Assembly: GCA_014377305.1 (NCBI GenBank)
Contig: JACMPW010000015.1
Coordinates: forward strand, 100,815 to 164,814
Source of the DNA: Candidatus Altimarinota bacterium
GTDB lineage: Bacteria; Patescibacteriota; Gracilibacteria; BD1-5; UBA2023
Direction: 5' to 3'
Length of the DNA: 64,000 nucleotides
Shown here: positions 1-11,189 of the stretch, in pieces
Position numbering within the stretch: position 1 is the first letter of the stretch
How the letters are laid out: each line of letters opens with the position of its first letter
Notes under the pieces: model-generated
Database searches by the model: none
What the model was told of the DNA's origin: nothing
The model's input: the letters and a program-made list of their open reading frames with translations, nothing else
Translations under genes and position numbers: made by a program

Positions 1-1740
1 GCCATACTGAGCAAAGTCAGAGAATCCGTACCGAGCATCCGCAATATGCGAGATATGGTCATCCCATCAGATGACGAGGATATAGTACCAGTGAAGCGAT
101 GAAAAGGTGATGACGCCTACAAGAAGAAAGCTGAAGAACTCGAGAGGAAACTCGCAGCCATACACAACAAAAAAACTCCAGAGATCATAGAAAAGCCAAA
201 AACAGGGAAATCACTCCTCGCGAACGCACTCTCAGGACTGACCAAAAAAATCCCACTCGAAACCCCAGAAGGCAAAAAAATAGAGTCCAATCATCCAGCC
301 AAAGCGGTCGACTTCGGTACTTGGGATTTCCCGAGTCTGCGTCTACTCAATGATATACAACATATCAATGTCGTCTCTCCAGAGGAGATCGAGGAGAAGT
401 CATTGCTCATACAACGGACATTCCTCCAGTTCGGTATCGATGTCGAGATGGAGGATGAGTGTGTCGGTCCTACCGTCATCCAGTATAGACTCCGACCATC
501 AGAGTGAGTCAGATTAGCCAAGATCGAAGCCCTCAAAAAAGATCTCACGCTCGCACTCAAGGCAAAATCTATCCGTATCCAGGCACCGATCCCAGGACTC
601 GGGCTCGTCGGTATCGAGGTGCCAAATGAAAAACGAGACACTGTAGGAATCAAAGAAGTCCTCGAGGATACTGCATTCACTCGACACAAGTCCAAACTCG
701 CGATCGCCGTGGGCAAGGATATCAATGGAGACTTCATCGTCGGAGATCTTGCGAAAATGCCACATCTCCTCATCGCTGGACAGACTGGTAGTGGTAAATC
801 TGTGGGGATGAACGGATTTATATTGTCACTCCTCTATAAGAATACTCCATCAGAACTCCGTATGATCATGGTAGATCCCAAGCAAGTTGAGCTCGGAGTC
901 TATGATGGGATACCACATCTCCTGACTCCTGTTATCAACTCTCCAGATAAGGCACTCAATGCTCTGAAGTGGGGAGTCGCTGAGATGGAGAGACGATACT
1001 CGACGCTCAAGCCACTCAATGCTCGTAACCTCGAAGAGTATAATGCGAAAGTCAGCAACAAGGAGCGTATGCCAGCGATAGTAATCATCATCGATGAGCT
1101 CGCCGATCTCATGATGAGCGGGAATAAGAAAGAAGTCGAGCAAGCTATCACACGTATAGCACAAAAGGCTCGAGCCGTAGGACTCCATATGATCCTCGCA
1201 ACACAGCGACCATCTGTCGATGTCATCACGGGTCTCATCAAGGCCAATGTGCCATCTCGAGTCGCATTCACCGTTGCATCTGGCATCGACTCTCGTACTA
1301 TCCTCGATGCGTATGGAGCGGAGGATCTCCTCGGTCGTGGAGATATGCTCTATTTCCCAACAGGAGCCATGGCAACTACTCGTATCCAGTGAGTCCTCGT
1401 TGAGACGGATGAGGTCGAGCGAGTCGTGGGTCATATCAAGCGGACAATAGATCCAGCGATGCTCGCAGATATCTACGATACATCTATCGTCGATGGAGAT
1501 CGTACAACAAACTGGGAATGATCGAGTACCAACAATCCGAGTGATGCAGGAGCTGAGGATCAGGCCGTGATCGAGGCAGCCATAGAACTCGTGAGATCAG
1601 CAGGCAAGTGCTCGACATCGATGCTCCAACGCCATATGAAGCTCGGATATGGGAGAGCGGCTCGTGTCGTCGATATACTCGAGTCTATGGGTATAGTGGG
1701 TCCTGCAGATGGGTCGAAGCCGAGGGAGGTGATTGGATAG
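1..1740 (+). CDS. ftsK: DNA translocase FtsK/SpoIIIE, C-terminal part (5' truncated)
   Basis: This is the motor part of the septal DNA translocase that pumps chromosome ends through the closing septum. The frame is open from base 1, so the N-terminal membrane domain lies outside the window; 579 residues are visible. A charged linker precedes WDFPSLRLL, then GPTVIQYRL, Walker A GQTGSGKSV near residue 260 and Walker B VIIIDELADL. A winged-helix gamma domain follows near the C-terminus (SMLQRHMKLGYGRAARVVD). In-frame TGA codons fall where the family has glycine: after RPSE (505-507, family P.PGVKVS) and after TRIQ (1390-1392, family R.QGA.V). CGA at 1258-1260 encodes the conserved Arg of PSRVAF. 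The gene ends at TAG and is followed by a convergent unknown gene. Confidence 0.95.
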
Positions 1741-1741
1741 A

Positions 1742-2164
1742 TTAGTCACAGCGTAGGACAACTATATCATCTTTAACAACTCAGGAATCTATGTTTCATT
1801 CTTTCAAGAGTCTCAAATATAGTTTAGAATATACTGGTTTTAAAGTAAGTAATGGCTTATTGATATTGATAGTAAAAGCATCTTTATCTATTGATAGAAT
1901 ATAATCAATAAATTGTTTAAACATAATATAGAGTAGTCATGGTATTTTTTCTGGTAGCTTGACCACTCAATCGATTCATATTTCGTCGAGTTGATCTCAA
2001 CCATTACTCGTTCAAAGCAATGATATTTTATACATATTGCCCATTTTTCATTTTTCTTCCCTAAACATCATTTTTCCGACACAGTTACCAACTGTATCAA
2101 TGATTTTGAATACACTATTATCATCTTTCTTTTCTACAGAAACTGTATATATTTTATTTTCCAT
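1742..2164 (-). CDS. Hypothetical protein, 140 aa, visible only with UGA=Gly
   Basis: With TGA read as glycine, an uninterrupted frame runs from ATG (MENKIYTVSVEKKDD) to TAA (VVLRCD). It carries about seven UGA codons, so standard-code prediction misses it. The protein is soluble, mixed charged and hydrophobic, with no signal peptide and no motif I recognise. A possible central helix reads YIMFKQFIDYIL. It is convergent with ftsK, whose TAG ends two bases away, and divergent from map. Base composition is more AT-rich than its neighbours and UGA is its main glycine codon, as in the other AT-rich patches of this window. It may be a recently acquired gene. That it is coding is inferred from the open frame filling the gap exactly. 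Confidence 0.55.
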
Positions 2165-2187
2165 ATAAAAAATTTAGTTGTCAATAT

Positions 2188-2215
2188 TTGCATTCTATCA
2201 TTATTTTTCTATACT
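2188..2215 (+). promoter_or_regulatory. Promoter of map
   Basis: TTGCAT (2188-2193), a 16-base spacer and TATACT (2210-2215), ending 20 bases before the map ATG, so the 5' leader would be short. It matches the TTGCA-type -35 seen repeatedly in this window. Confidence 0.6.
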
Positions 2216-2235
2216 GCAAATAATTCTATCAAAAT

Positions 2236-3015
2236 ATGTCTAAAATCATCATCAAAACCCCAGAACAAATAGCATGAATCCGCAAGGCGGGCAATCTCAC
2301 AGCTCGTACTCTCGATATGATCGGAGCCTATGTACGCTCATGAGTCTCGACACTCGAGCTCGATAACATCATGAATACATATATATTATCGAATGGCTGA
2401 GTATCGGCCTGTATCGACTACAAAGGGAACAATACGTGGGGGAAGTGAGGATATCCTCGCTCTACCTGTATCTCTCTCAATGATGTCATCTGTCACGGTA
2501 TCCCAAAGGCGGACGAGATCCTCAAGGAATGAGATATACTCAATATCGATGTCACGACGATCGTAGATGGATACTTCGGTGATGCGAGCCGTATGTATAC
2601 GGTAGGGGAAGTAAGCGAGAAGGCAAAAGAGCTCATCGCAGTGACCAAAAAATCCTGGGAAATTGGGATTGCTGAGGTGCGGTCGGGCAACTTTTTCGGG
2701 AATATAGGATATGCGATATCACAGTACGCAGAGAGCAGAGGCTACTCGGTTGTCAGGGATTATACAGGACATGGGGTCGGTATAGAGTTCCATGAAGAGC
2801 CATATGTGTATCACAAGGCAGAAAAAAATACTGGTCCAAAAATGCAAGTAGGTATGGTATTCACCATCGAGCCAATGATCAATCTCGGCAAATACGCATC
2901 AAAACTCGATAAAGATAATTGGACAGCAAAAACCAAAGATGGATCACTCTCTGCCCAATTCGAACATACCATTGCTGTGACAGAAAAATGATATGAGATT
3001 CTCACGGTTGCATAA
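2236..3015 (+). CDS. map: Methionine aminopeptidase, type I
   Basis: Removes the initiator methionine from nascent proteins in the cytoplasm, using two metal ions. The 259-residue protein has the normal type I length without an N-terminal extension. All five metal ligands are present: Asp in NIDVT, Asp in GDASRM, His in TGHGVGIEFH, Glu in TIEPM and Glu in AQFEHT. The substrate-pocket histidine is in VICHGIP. TGA codons encode Gly in KGGYPRSTC (family GYHGFPKSTC) and in EQIAGIRKAG. The last TGA (2989-2991) is read through as Gly; the true stop is TAA at 3013-3015, in front of a terminator hairpin. Monocistronic with its own promoter. Confidence 0.95.
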
Positions 3016-3019
3016 AAAT

Positions 3020-3043
3020 AATCCTCCCATACTTGGGAGGATT
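3020..3043. terminator. Bidirectional terminator between map and htpX
   Basis: A 10-bp inverted repeat AATCCTCCCA / TGGGAGGATT with a 4-base loop lies between two convergent genes. The T-rich tail is weak on both strands. Confidence 0.65.
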
Positions 3044-3053
3044 GTTGTGTGAG

Positions 3054-3959
3054 CTATACCAACTGGTAGTTTTCCTCGAGAGCTCGAATACGGTTATCGA
3101 GTGATGGATGTGTCGACCAGAACGAGTCTGGCTCTGTAATCATAAACGCTGTCAGATTGCCATCTGCATGTTGGGTTGGTTTCACATTTTTCATCTGTTG
3201 GAGTCGTCGGAGTCCTGCAACCATACTCGATCGAGAAGTGAACTGTGCTCCACCGAGATCTGCACGATACTCACGAGTTCTAGAGAACCACATGACCACG
3301 AGTGACGCGAGAGCTCCAAACACGAGTTGGAATCCTAGAGATATACCCATATAGGCGAGATTACCTATTGTTTCATTATCTTTTGCTATCGCTCCGGCTA
3401 CTAGGCGAGCTGCGATATGTGAGAAGAATACAACGAATGTATTCATCACTCATTGGAGAAGAGTGAGTGTCACCATATCACCATTGAGAATATGTGCCAT
3501 CTCATGTCAGACAACTCCTTCGACTTCGTTTCGCTCCATCTGAGCGAGGAGTCCAGTCGAAACAGCTACAAGTGAGCTATTGCGAGTGGCACCAGTTGCG
3601 AATGCATTGGGCTCTAGAGACTCATAGTATCCGACCTCTGGCATCGTGATCTGATTCATCTGAGCGATCCGCTCGACCGTAGACCATACTGTCTGAAGAC
3701 CGGGATCCCGACTCGCAGTATGAGCATCGAGGAGGACTATACTATATGCTCGCTTCGCACTCCAACGGGATATCAGGAGTGAGATGATCGCACCACCGAA
3801 ACCGATGACGAGAGCATAGATCAGGAGCTGTAGCATACCACCATTCGCAGAGAGGATACCTGGGAAAAAATAATTGACTACCATCATCACAACAGAGAGG
3901 AGTGCGAGCACTGCCATATTTGTGAGGAGAAAAAAGAAAATACGCTTGAAAAATTGCAT
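3054..3959 (-). CDS. htpX: Membrane zinc metalloprotease HtpX
   Basis: Membrane-bound M48 family zinc endopeptidase that degrades misfolded membrane proteins. The 301-residue length is typical. The N-terminus has two hydrophobic segments (MAVLALLSVVMMVVNYFF, then a second around residue 45). The zinc motif HEMAH is followed by NGDMVTLTLLQG, matching E. coli HEISHIANGDMVTMTLIQG. Two UGA codons flank this site: one just before HEMAH and one at the final G of LLQG, which is glycine in the family. The third zinc ligand Glu lies in SRTREYRADLGG. The gene is transcribed toward map and diverges from the AbrB-like gene. Confidence 0.95.
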
Positions 3960-4029
3960 AATTTAGGAAATTAGGATATTTCTATTATAGACATATGAAA
4001 AGAAAATCAAGATATTATATAACAAACAT

Positions 4030-4057
4030 TTGCACTCGAGAGAAAAGTCTATATAGT
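4030..4057 (+). promoter_or_regulatory. Promoter of AbrB-like gene
   Basis: TTGCAC (4030-4035), 16-base spacer, TATAGT (4052-4057), in the 130-base divergent gap between htpX and the AbrB-like gene. Confidence 0.5.
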
Positions 4058-4089
4058 AGGTTTTGTATTACTTTTCTAACTTTTCTCCT

Positions 4090-4335
4090 ATGTTTGGATC
4101 CAAAAAAGATGTACCAGCAAAAGCAGTAGTCGGTGTCAAGATGCACGGATCTGTCACTGTCGGTACCAAGGGACAGATAGTCATCCCCAAGGATGTCCGT
4201 GATATGCTCGGTATCGTAGAGTGAGATACACTCATGTCTATGACCAAATATGGCAAATTCGTCTGATTCATCAAGGCTGAAGATATGGGAGACTTTATCG
4301 ATCTCCTCAAGGCTGAATGCAATATAGAAAAATAA
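4090..4335 (+). CDS. AbrB/SpoVT-fold DNA-binding protein
   Basis: An 81-residue protein with one swapped-hairpin AbrB/MazE-type domain: GSVTVGTKGQIVIPKDVRDM followed by LGIVEGDTLMSM. In this family the motif VT.KGQI.IPK.VR...G...GD dimerises and binds DNA. TGA encodes the conserved Gly of EGDTL and a second Gly in FVGFIK. It could be a transition-state-type regulator or a lone antitoxin; no toxin gene follows, so regulator is more likely. It precedes the efflux operon by 86 bases and could regulate it, but that is inference. Confidence 0.8.
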
Positions 4336-4359
4336 TAATAAAATCCAATCAAATCATAT

Positions 4360-4388
4360 TATAATGATCCCTCTATAGAATATAGAGG
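4360..4388 (+). promoter_or_regulatory. Candidate -10 element and operator-like inverted repeat upstream of efflux genes
   Basis: TATAAT at 4360-4365 is followed by a perfect 8-bp inverted repeat CCTCTATA-GAA-TATAGAGG (4370-4388), right where transcription would start. No T-run follows, so it is not a terminator. It could be an operator or a 5' mRNA hairpin. No good -35 is visible. Confidence 0.4.
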
Positions 4389-4421
4389 TGTTCTCAATTC
4401 TAAATCTTAATATCCGCCACC

Positions 4422-6278
4422 ATGAAACCGCTCATCGCCATATTTCTCCTATCTACCCTATTGCTCTCTGCATGTGGATCTACTATATCTGGTGTTACCA
4501 CTATTGATAAGACTCCATTTATCATAGATACCTATACAGTCGGACAGACTCAGACAGGCATCACCATCGAGAAAACTGGGCGTATCACCGCGAGCTCATC
4601 ACTCACACTCTCAGCACAATGAGCCGGAGAGATCAGCAAGATAACTGTAAAAGAATGACAAAATGTCAAAGCCGGAGCAGTGATCGCGACTCTCAAAGAT
4701 ACTCAGAACAACTACGATCTCAGATATTCTCAGGCGGTCAATACGCTCAAGGTACAAAACGCAAGTATAGAGACTACTCGTATCAATCTATTGCAATCAG
4801 TCGATGCAGCTCGTATCAGCTATGAGCGAGCACGCCAAGCCTATGAAACTCTCACAGGGAAAAATGCACTCAGCTATGATACACTAGTAAATACCAATTC
4901 TAAAACACTCGACGCGTACAATGAGAGCTACAAAACCTACCTATCCGATGCTGAGCGTATCATGACATCCATGCTCTATGAGGCAGACAAGATCCTCGGT
5001 ATCACAACCAATTTCGAATATGCGAATGACGCCTGGGAGCCATACCTCGGGACTCGAGTCGGTGACTCACGAGCCCTCGCCAACAACGAGTGGAACACGA
5101 CATACGTCGTACGTGGTGATCTCAGGGCCAAGATAGAAAAATCCAAAAATATCAATCTCGCAGATCCTATTGTAGATTTTGATACTATATCCAAGAGCTA
5201 TGATCAGTCACGCAAACTCGCTGATGCGATGCTCTATATGCTACAAAATAGTGTCGTCGGGGGCGGACTCCCACAGGAGCTCCTCTCAGGATGGGTAGCA
5301 GCATGGAATGGTCAGAGATGAACTATTCAGGCATCTGAGTGAGGATACAATGGCTGGAGAGCTGGGACACTGACATTTTTTAAATGATATAAAAATACTG
5401 AAATAGCCAACCGACTCGCACTCGCGAGCCTCTCTCGTGCTTTCACTCCTGAGGAGACAATCCTCGTGAGTTCCAACAACGATATCCGTATCACCTATGA
5501 GAATGCGAGGATCGATCTCAAAGACAAGGTCGAGAATGCTCGGCTCAATTTTGAACAAGCTCAGAAGTCATACGATACCGCTCAGGCACTCAAGTCAGCT
5601 ACGCTCATACAACTCGATGCCAATAGAGAAAATGCGAAAATAGCACTGCAACAAGCAGAGAGAGATGCGAGCAAGCTCCGAGTCACAGCACCAGTAGATG
5701 GTATCATATCACGAGTGATCGCAAGTGTAGGACAGACTGTCAATATCGGCTCTCAGATTGCAGAGTTCACAGGTCGACAACCACAGATCATCATAGATGT
5801 TGCCCCATCACTCGTCGCATCTCTTGCCATAGGGGATAGCGTAGGAATACTCGTATCGGAACATACTCTGACAGGTATCATCACTGCTCTCTCGACCGTC
5901 GCCAATGCCAATCTCCTCTCCACTATACGTATTGCAATAAGTGATGCTGGACCATATATCGGCGAGAGTGCAACAGTATCATTTGTCCCACAAAACGAAA
6001 CTGGAAACAATGGGAATCTGACGCTCCCTCTGGATTCAGTATCTATCATCGCTGAGTGAGAGTGAGAACTATATATCTATACTCAGACAGGTATAGTCAG
6101 GCAATCTATCAAAATAGGGCAAACTCTCGGGGATACTATCGAAGTCATCTCACCACTGGCAAATGGAACCCAGGTGATCATCACAGATATGAGCAACTAT
6201 GATGCGAGCAAACAAATACTCGAGAAGAAAAAAATCGCAACACCATCCCCTCAAATAAAAACCGGAACAGGGGAATAA
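4422..6278 (+). CDS. Lipoprotein membrane-fusion/adaptor subunit of RND efflux system (HlyD/AcrA type)
   Basis: Periplasmic-adaptor-type protein that couples an RND pump to the outside of the membrane. The 618 residues begin with a lipoprotein signal ending in the lipobox LLSAC (Cys19). A barrel/lipoyl half follows (GEISKITVKEGQNVKAGAVI), then a long coiled-coil arm of about 350 residues. The second lipoyl half (LRVTAPVDGIISRVIASVGQ) and a beta-barrel domain close the protein. The lipoyl glycine in KEGQNV is UGA. The arm is much longer than in AcrA because of an insertion rich in Asn, Tyr and Asp. The pump gene starts 28 bases downstream, so the two form an operon. A canonical outer-membrane channel is not seen. 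Confidence 0.85.
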
Positions 6279-6306
6279 AGAAATAATTCATAATTCATTG
6301 TCATAT

Positions 6307-9300
6307 ATGTCTCGTCTGTCAGAACTCCAATCTCATATCGAATCAGGATTTCTCGGATTCTGGGTACGCAAGTATCGCATCTCATATCTCATCGTCCTGC
6401 TCGTGATCATCATGGGACTCCTCGCCGCACTCGCCATACCTAAGGAGTCATCTCCATCGATCAATCTCGGTATCATCTCAGTAGTGACCGTATATCCAGG
6501 TACTAATCCTGAGGATATAGACTCACTCATCACAGACAAGATATACAAGCAAATCAAAGATATCAAATGAGTTGACAAGATCACAACGAGATCATCTCTC
6601 GGAGTCTCGAGTGTGACGATTAATGTAAAAACGAGTGCTACCGTCAAGAATGTACTCGATGATGTACGCAACAAAGTCGGAACAGTAGTGCTCCCAGCTG
6701 ATGCAAAAACTCCTGTAATAACAGAGATCAAAACAGATACGGGTCGAGCTTTTTCGGTATTTGTATATGATCCAAGTGGCAAGGCAACTCGCTCTATCCT
6801 CGTCTCGAGAGCCATCGATCTCCAGAACGTCGTCAAGCTCACACCTGGGATCGAGAGTGTCGATCTCTCAGCCAGTGCCAATACAGGTCCAGTCGGAGGT
6901 GGTGGAGGCAATGAGACATCATATGATGCACAGATCATCATCCCGAGTGACAAGCTCGCATCTCTCGGACTCACGCTCGCAGGGATAGCAAACACGATCA
7001 GGTCAGCAAATCTGGATCAACCGATCGGGAACTACTCTCTCGGAGACAAGAAGTATGACTACCGTATCGAAGGCAAAAATAGAAAATCGACAGACTTCCT
7101 CGATACGGCTATCGCACTACCAGGTGGATCACAGATCCGACTCGGAGACATAGCAAGCCTCGAACGCAAGTACAAGAGTACTACTGAGAATAAAGTCATC
7201 ATAGGATCAGGCGGGACGAGTGCTCCATATATCGGACTCACTATCAACAAGAACGACTCAGCTAATATATTCACCGCGAGTGATGCAGCCAAAAAAGAGA
7301 TAGAGCGAGTTTTTGCAACAAGTGAGTTCTCGTGACTCAAGTACCTCTATACGTCAGATCTAGCAGATAATATCCGAGATGACTACGGCGAGTTAACCAA
7401 GGAGGCTATCACGACCCTGGTGCTCGTATTTATAGCGATGTATCTCTTTGTTGGATTTCGTGACTCACTCTTTGCGAGTCTGACACTCCCACTCGCATTC
7501 CTCGCGACATTCATATTGCTCTATTATTTTGGCTTCACACTCAACTTCCTGACCAATTTTTCTCTCATCCTCTCGTTTGGTATAGCGGTCGATACGATCA
7601 TTGTGATCGTCCAAGCAGCGAGTGCCAAGGTCAGGATCGGATACGAGCCTCGTACAGCTATCATGTTAGCACTACGAGAGTATAGTGTCCCGATAATCTC
7701 AGGAGTATCCGTGACGATCGTCGTATTCATCCCAATGATGTTCTTACCTGGGATTTTATGAAAATTCTTGGCCTATATCCCGATTACTATATTCGGTGTA
7801 CTCGCATCTGGGCTCGTACTCGCACTGACGATCAATAGTGCACTCTATCTCCTATTCGTGAAGCGATCAGATAGCTATGTCGAGAGCGATACGACACTCG
7901 AGTATGCGAGTCCTGATGAGCATGAGCTCCTCTCACTCGAGCGAGTCGGCAAGACCAAGCTCGCGAGTAGCGAGGCATCACTGCGTACTCGTGTCATCCA
8001 CAATTGTATCGAGTGGTACAAGCGTACACTCCGCAACTTTCTCGAACATACCTACCTGAGACGATCAGCGATCATACTTCCTTTTATAGTATTTGTGCTA
8101 TCGATATTTTTTTTGGCTCCTCGTGTCGGATTCGAGCTGTTCCCAGGAGACGACAATAATCTGACTACATTTGTCGTAGAGGGTCCAGTCGGTATCAGGA
8201 CAGAGGTCATGAGTGAGCTCGTCTGAGATATGGGATGATATTTCCGTGGATATGGCGAGATTAAGTATGTATCGACACAGATATCTGGCAATCAGATGAA
8301 TATCACGGTCGAGCTGACCAAAAAAGAAATCCGAAAAAAACTGGGGCAAAAAAGTGTATTTGACCTCGAAAATATCTGGCTCAAAAATCTATCCATACTC
8401 GAATCCAAGTGACTCAAGGTCACGAGCAAAGTCATCGCAGGAGGACCACCATCATCCAAAGCAGTTGGACTCAAGATCATATCTGATGATGCGAGCAAGC
8501 TCCCTATACTCATCAAGGTAGCCAAAGAATTTCGTGAGTATCTCAAGACGATACCAGGAACCAAAAATATCACTGTATCTTCTCAGGATACACCTGGGCA
8601 ATTTGTCTTCACACTACGCAAAGATCTCCTCGCACTCTACTCAATACCATCATCTGTGATATATCAGGCGATCTCAACCAATATGAATGGTGTAACTGTG
8701 GGGAGTATCGAGGACAACGGCGAAGATATGAACGTAGTACTCAAGTCAGATACCTTCCAGAACGAGTCTCGTATGGAGGATATCCTCTCGATACCATTCA
8801 CTATGTGACCGACGACTTATACGGTAGGCAACTTCATAGATACCCGTATACAAAATGCGATCGCATCAGTCAACCGTGAGGCAGGCAAAGTACAGATAGC
8901 CGTCGAGTCTGATCTCGAGAAAAATTACAAAGATATACCTGAAGTGAAGGAATTACTAAAAAATAAAAAAGAACAAGCTATTGCCTATAGTTACTGAATT
9001 TTTATGAAAAAAAAGAACTTTTCTAATTTAGAAGAATATATTAAGACTCTTTTCTATACACCTACAATACAGTGAGAATTTACACGATATGCTACTTTTT
9101 ATCAATTTCCAAATGGTATATCGTACAAGGCATGAGGTGAGAACGATGCCAACTCAGAACTCATCCTTGCCGTGGTATCAGCATTTTTCATCGCTGTGAT
9201 GGTCATATTCGCTATCCTCACTCTCCAGTTCAACAGCTTTTCACAGCCAGCGATCATCCTCTACTCAGTCGTGATGTCACTCCCGTTCGTCATGATCGGT

Positions 9301-9714
9301 CTCCTTATCACTGGCAACCAGTTCTCTATGCCATTTGGTATCGGATTCATAGCATTCACAGGGATCGCCGTCAACCACGGCATCATCCTCATCGATGCCA
9401 TCAACCAGAATCTGCAGAAGGGGATGAACGGATTCACAGCACTTGTGGAGGCAGGATCATCTCGTCTCGAGCCGATGACACTCACGACGGTCACAACTGT
9501 TCTCGGTATCCTCCCGATAGCACTACGGGATCGATTTTGGGCAGGGATGGGATTCACTATCATATTCGGTATTATCGCGGCCTCTGCTCTCACACTCTTC
9601 GTGGTCAAGGGTATCTACTATGAGATCTATGTGGCAGAACACGAGTGACTCATGAATAAGATCAGGCGAAAATGGAGAGAACGGAAAGGAAGACGAATCA
9701 AAAGAGAGCAATAA
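6307..9714 (+). CDS. RND-family efflux transporter (AcrB/MdtB-like)
   Basis: Proton-driven export permease with twelve predicted membrane helices and two large extracytoplasmic loops; 1135 residues is the normal RND size. Recognisable parts are the first helix (YLIVLLVIIMGLLAALAIPK), the porter motif VYPGTNPEDIDSLITDKIYK, the helix-4 region with LILSFGIAVDTIIVIV (family G...DDAIVVVE) and the second-half helix with NHGIILIDAINQ. Many UGA codons lie inside, for example in DIKGVDKI where the family has Gly. The start is ATG 6307, preceded by an in-frame TTG. An AT-rich patch (about 8941-9125) interrupts the otherwise C-rich codon style. The substrate cannot be told from the sequence. Confidence 0.88.
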
Positions 9715-9759
9715 TAAAACCAATTCCAGAATACCATATCTATAATCAATCATCATACT

Positions 9760-10905
9760 ATGTTCCTCATCCTCGCCACCGCATTTCTCGATATCCTCGG
9801 CATCGGTATACTCATCCCAGTCCTTCCAGATATCATCACTCATTTTGGCGTGAGTGAGGCATGGAATCCATATTCTCAGTGAATCTACTCGATCGGTATG
9901 TTCCTCGGAGGACTCGTGTTCGGACGACTCTCAGACAAGTATGGTCGCAAGAATCTGCTCTCTGTGACGACCAGTTTCAACCTGCTTGGATATATCATCC
10001 TCTGGCTCTCACTGTCATCGGGGATCATCTCTGCCAACCTCGGTTTTCTTTTTGTCGTATTTTTGATTGCTCGGTTTGTATCAGGACTCGGTGGTGCATG
10101 ACTCTGAGTGGCTCAGGCATACATATCAGATGTATCCACGTCAGCCACCAAGACCAAGAATATGGGAATGATAGGGGCAGCATTTGGTCTCGCGTTTCTC
10201 ATTGGGCCTGCGATCGGTGGACTCCTCTCACACTGGGGGATCGAGTATGTCATACTCGGATGTATCGTGGCGATCACAGCAAATCTGATACTCATACTCA
10301 CTGTACTAAAGGAGCCAATCAAGCATGAGGTCGAGATGCATGCAGATCATGTGCCATTCTACTTCTCACGACCTATGATCATACTATTCATACTCTCATT
10401 CGGTGGTACACTCGCGTTCTCAGCAGTCCAATCTGGATCGACACAATACTATACTGATGTCTTCGGATTCTCGGGTGATCAGAGATGATATACTCTCTCA
10501 CTCGTAGGACTCATCGCTATCATTTATCAGGGTGGATTGATCAGATTTGTCAGGAACGCATTCTCCGAAATACAGATGATCCAGATTGCTATCGCTCTCA
10601 TGTCTCTGAGTCTATACCTCTTCGCTGTGAATCGTATTACCTATCTCATATTCCCGATTATAGCACTATTTCCTATTGCGATGGGTACATTCCAGCCAGC
10701 GATCAATGCACTCATAGCAGACAAAGCAGGGAAAGAAGTCGGCAAAGTCATGGGATACAATACATCCGTGATCTCTATTGCGAGTATCATCGGGCCATTT
10801 TTCGTCGGGACGCTCTATACTATGAGTTATTCTCTCCCATTCTATATATCTGCTGGCATCGCGTTCATCCTCTTCATAGTCGCCATGATAGGTTTGAAGA
10901 AGTAG
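9760..10905 (+). CDS. MFS transporter, TetA/MdtG-like
   Basis: Major facilitator superfamily permease, 381 residues, with about twelve hydrophobic helices. The MFS motif A is present as GRLSDKYGRKNLL between helices 2 and 3. The first helix contains FLDILGIGILIPVLP, as in the drug:H+ antiporter-1 group. UGA encodes Gly in GGAGLGVAQAY, the helix-5 antiporter-like motif, and in GDQRGYTLS. It starts 45 bases after the RND pump and probably shares its transcript, making a three-gene efflux operon. The substrate is unknown. Confidence 0.85.
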
Positions 10906-10929
10906 ATAGTTTTTAGTCGGAAAAAAGAG

Positions 10930-10956
10930 AAAAGGCCTCGTATGATACGAAGCCTT
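10930..10956. terminator. Terminator serving the orphan L1-stalk RNA and the MFS gene
   Basis: The stem AAAAGGC(C)TCGT / ACGAAGCCTTTT has one mismatch. On the minus strand it is followed by TTTTCTCTTTTTT, a strong intrinsic terminator directly after the RNA element. On the plus strand the tail is TTTTAATATTT. Confidence 0.75.
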
Positions 10957-10965
10957 TTAATATTT

Positions 10966-11160
10966 GGTGGAAAATGATACTACCCGTCAGGGTCAGTATT
11001 TCAACGACGGCTCCATGGATACTTGCGTACCTTATCTTTGTTCGGACGTTGACACCCAAACAAATCATTCTTGATACGATACTAATAATCTACTATCAAG
11101 CACTTCAAAGCCTCCTGCCTATCCTACACAAACTGAATAGATCATTTTCCGGTTGAATCA
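10966..11160 (-). ncRNA. Orphan RNA copying the L1-stalk region of 23S rRNA domain V
   Basis: On the minus strand, TGTGTAGGATAGG(CA)GGAGGCTTTGAAGTG differs by only two bases from the E. coli 23S segment just 5' of helix 78. CATGGAGCCG and TTGAAATAC with CCCT match the segment on the 3' side. The upper stem GUGG/CCAC is replaced by GCAG/CUGA-type pairing, so a helix is kept by paired changes. In place of the short H78 there are about 90 bases with three hairpins: CTTGATA/TATCAAG, a 10-bp stem, and GGTAC-GCAA-GTATC with a GNRA loop. A perfect 10-bp clamp GGAAAATGAT/ATCATTTTCC (11150-11141 with 10978-10969) closes the element. No other rRNA sequence lies nearby. It follows the DedA gene on the same strand and ends at a strong terminator. 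It could be an L1-binding decoy, a detached rRNA piece or a relic; the clean folding argues against a relic. Confidence 0.8.
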
Positions 11161-11189
11161 TATGAGATATCTCTCTCTTGTCAAATAAA

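Noticed and set aside
619..1392. Separate short genes ending at TGA, as the standard code would suggest
   Set aside because: The pieces join into single full-length proteins when TGA is Gly, and the Gly fits family alignments; widespread pseudogenisation or frameshifts would not place TGA only at Gly positions.
850..1434. Long minus-strand frame opposite ftsK
   Set aside because: It is a shadow of the ftsK codons, with no recognisable domain, and ftsK is certain on the other strand.
10974..11156. Plus-strand 60-codon frame
   Set aside because: It lies wholly in the L1-stalk RNA element; the rRNA-like sequence on the other strand explains the conservation.
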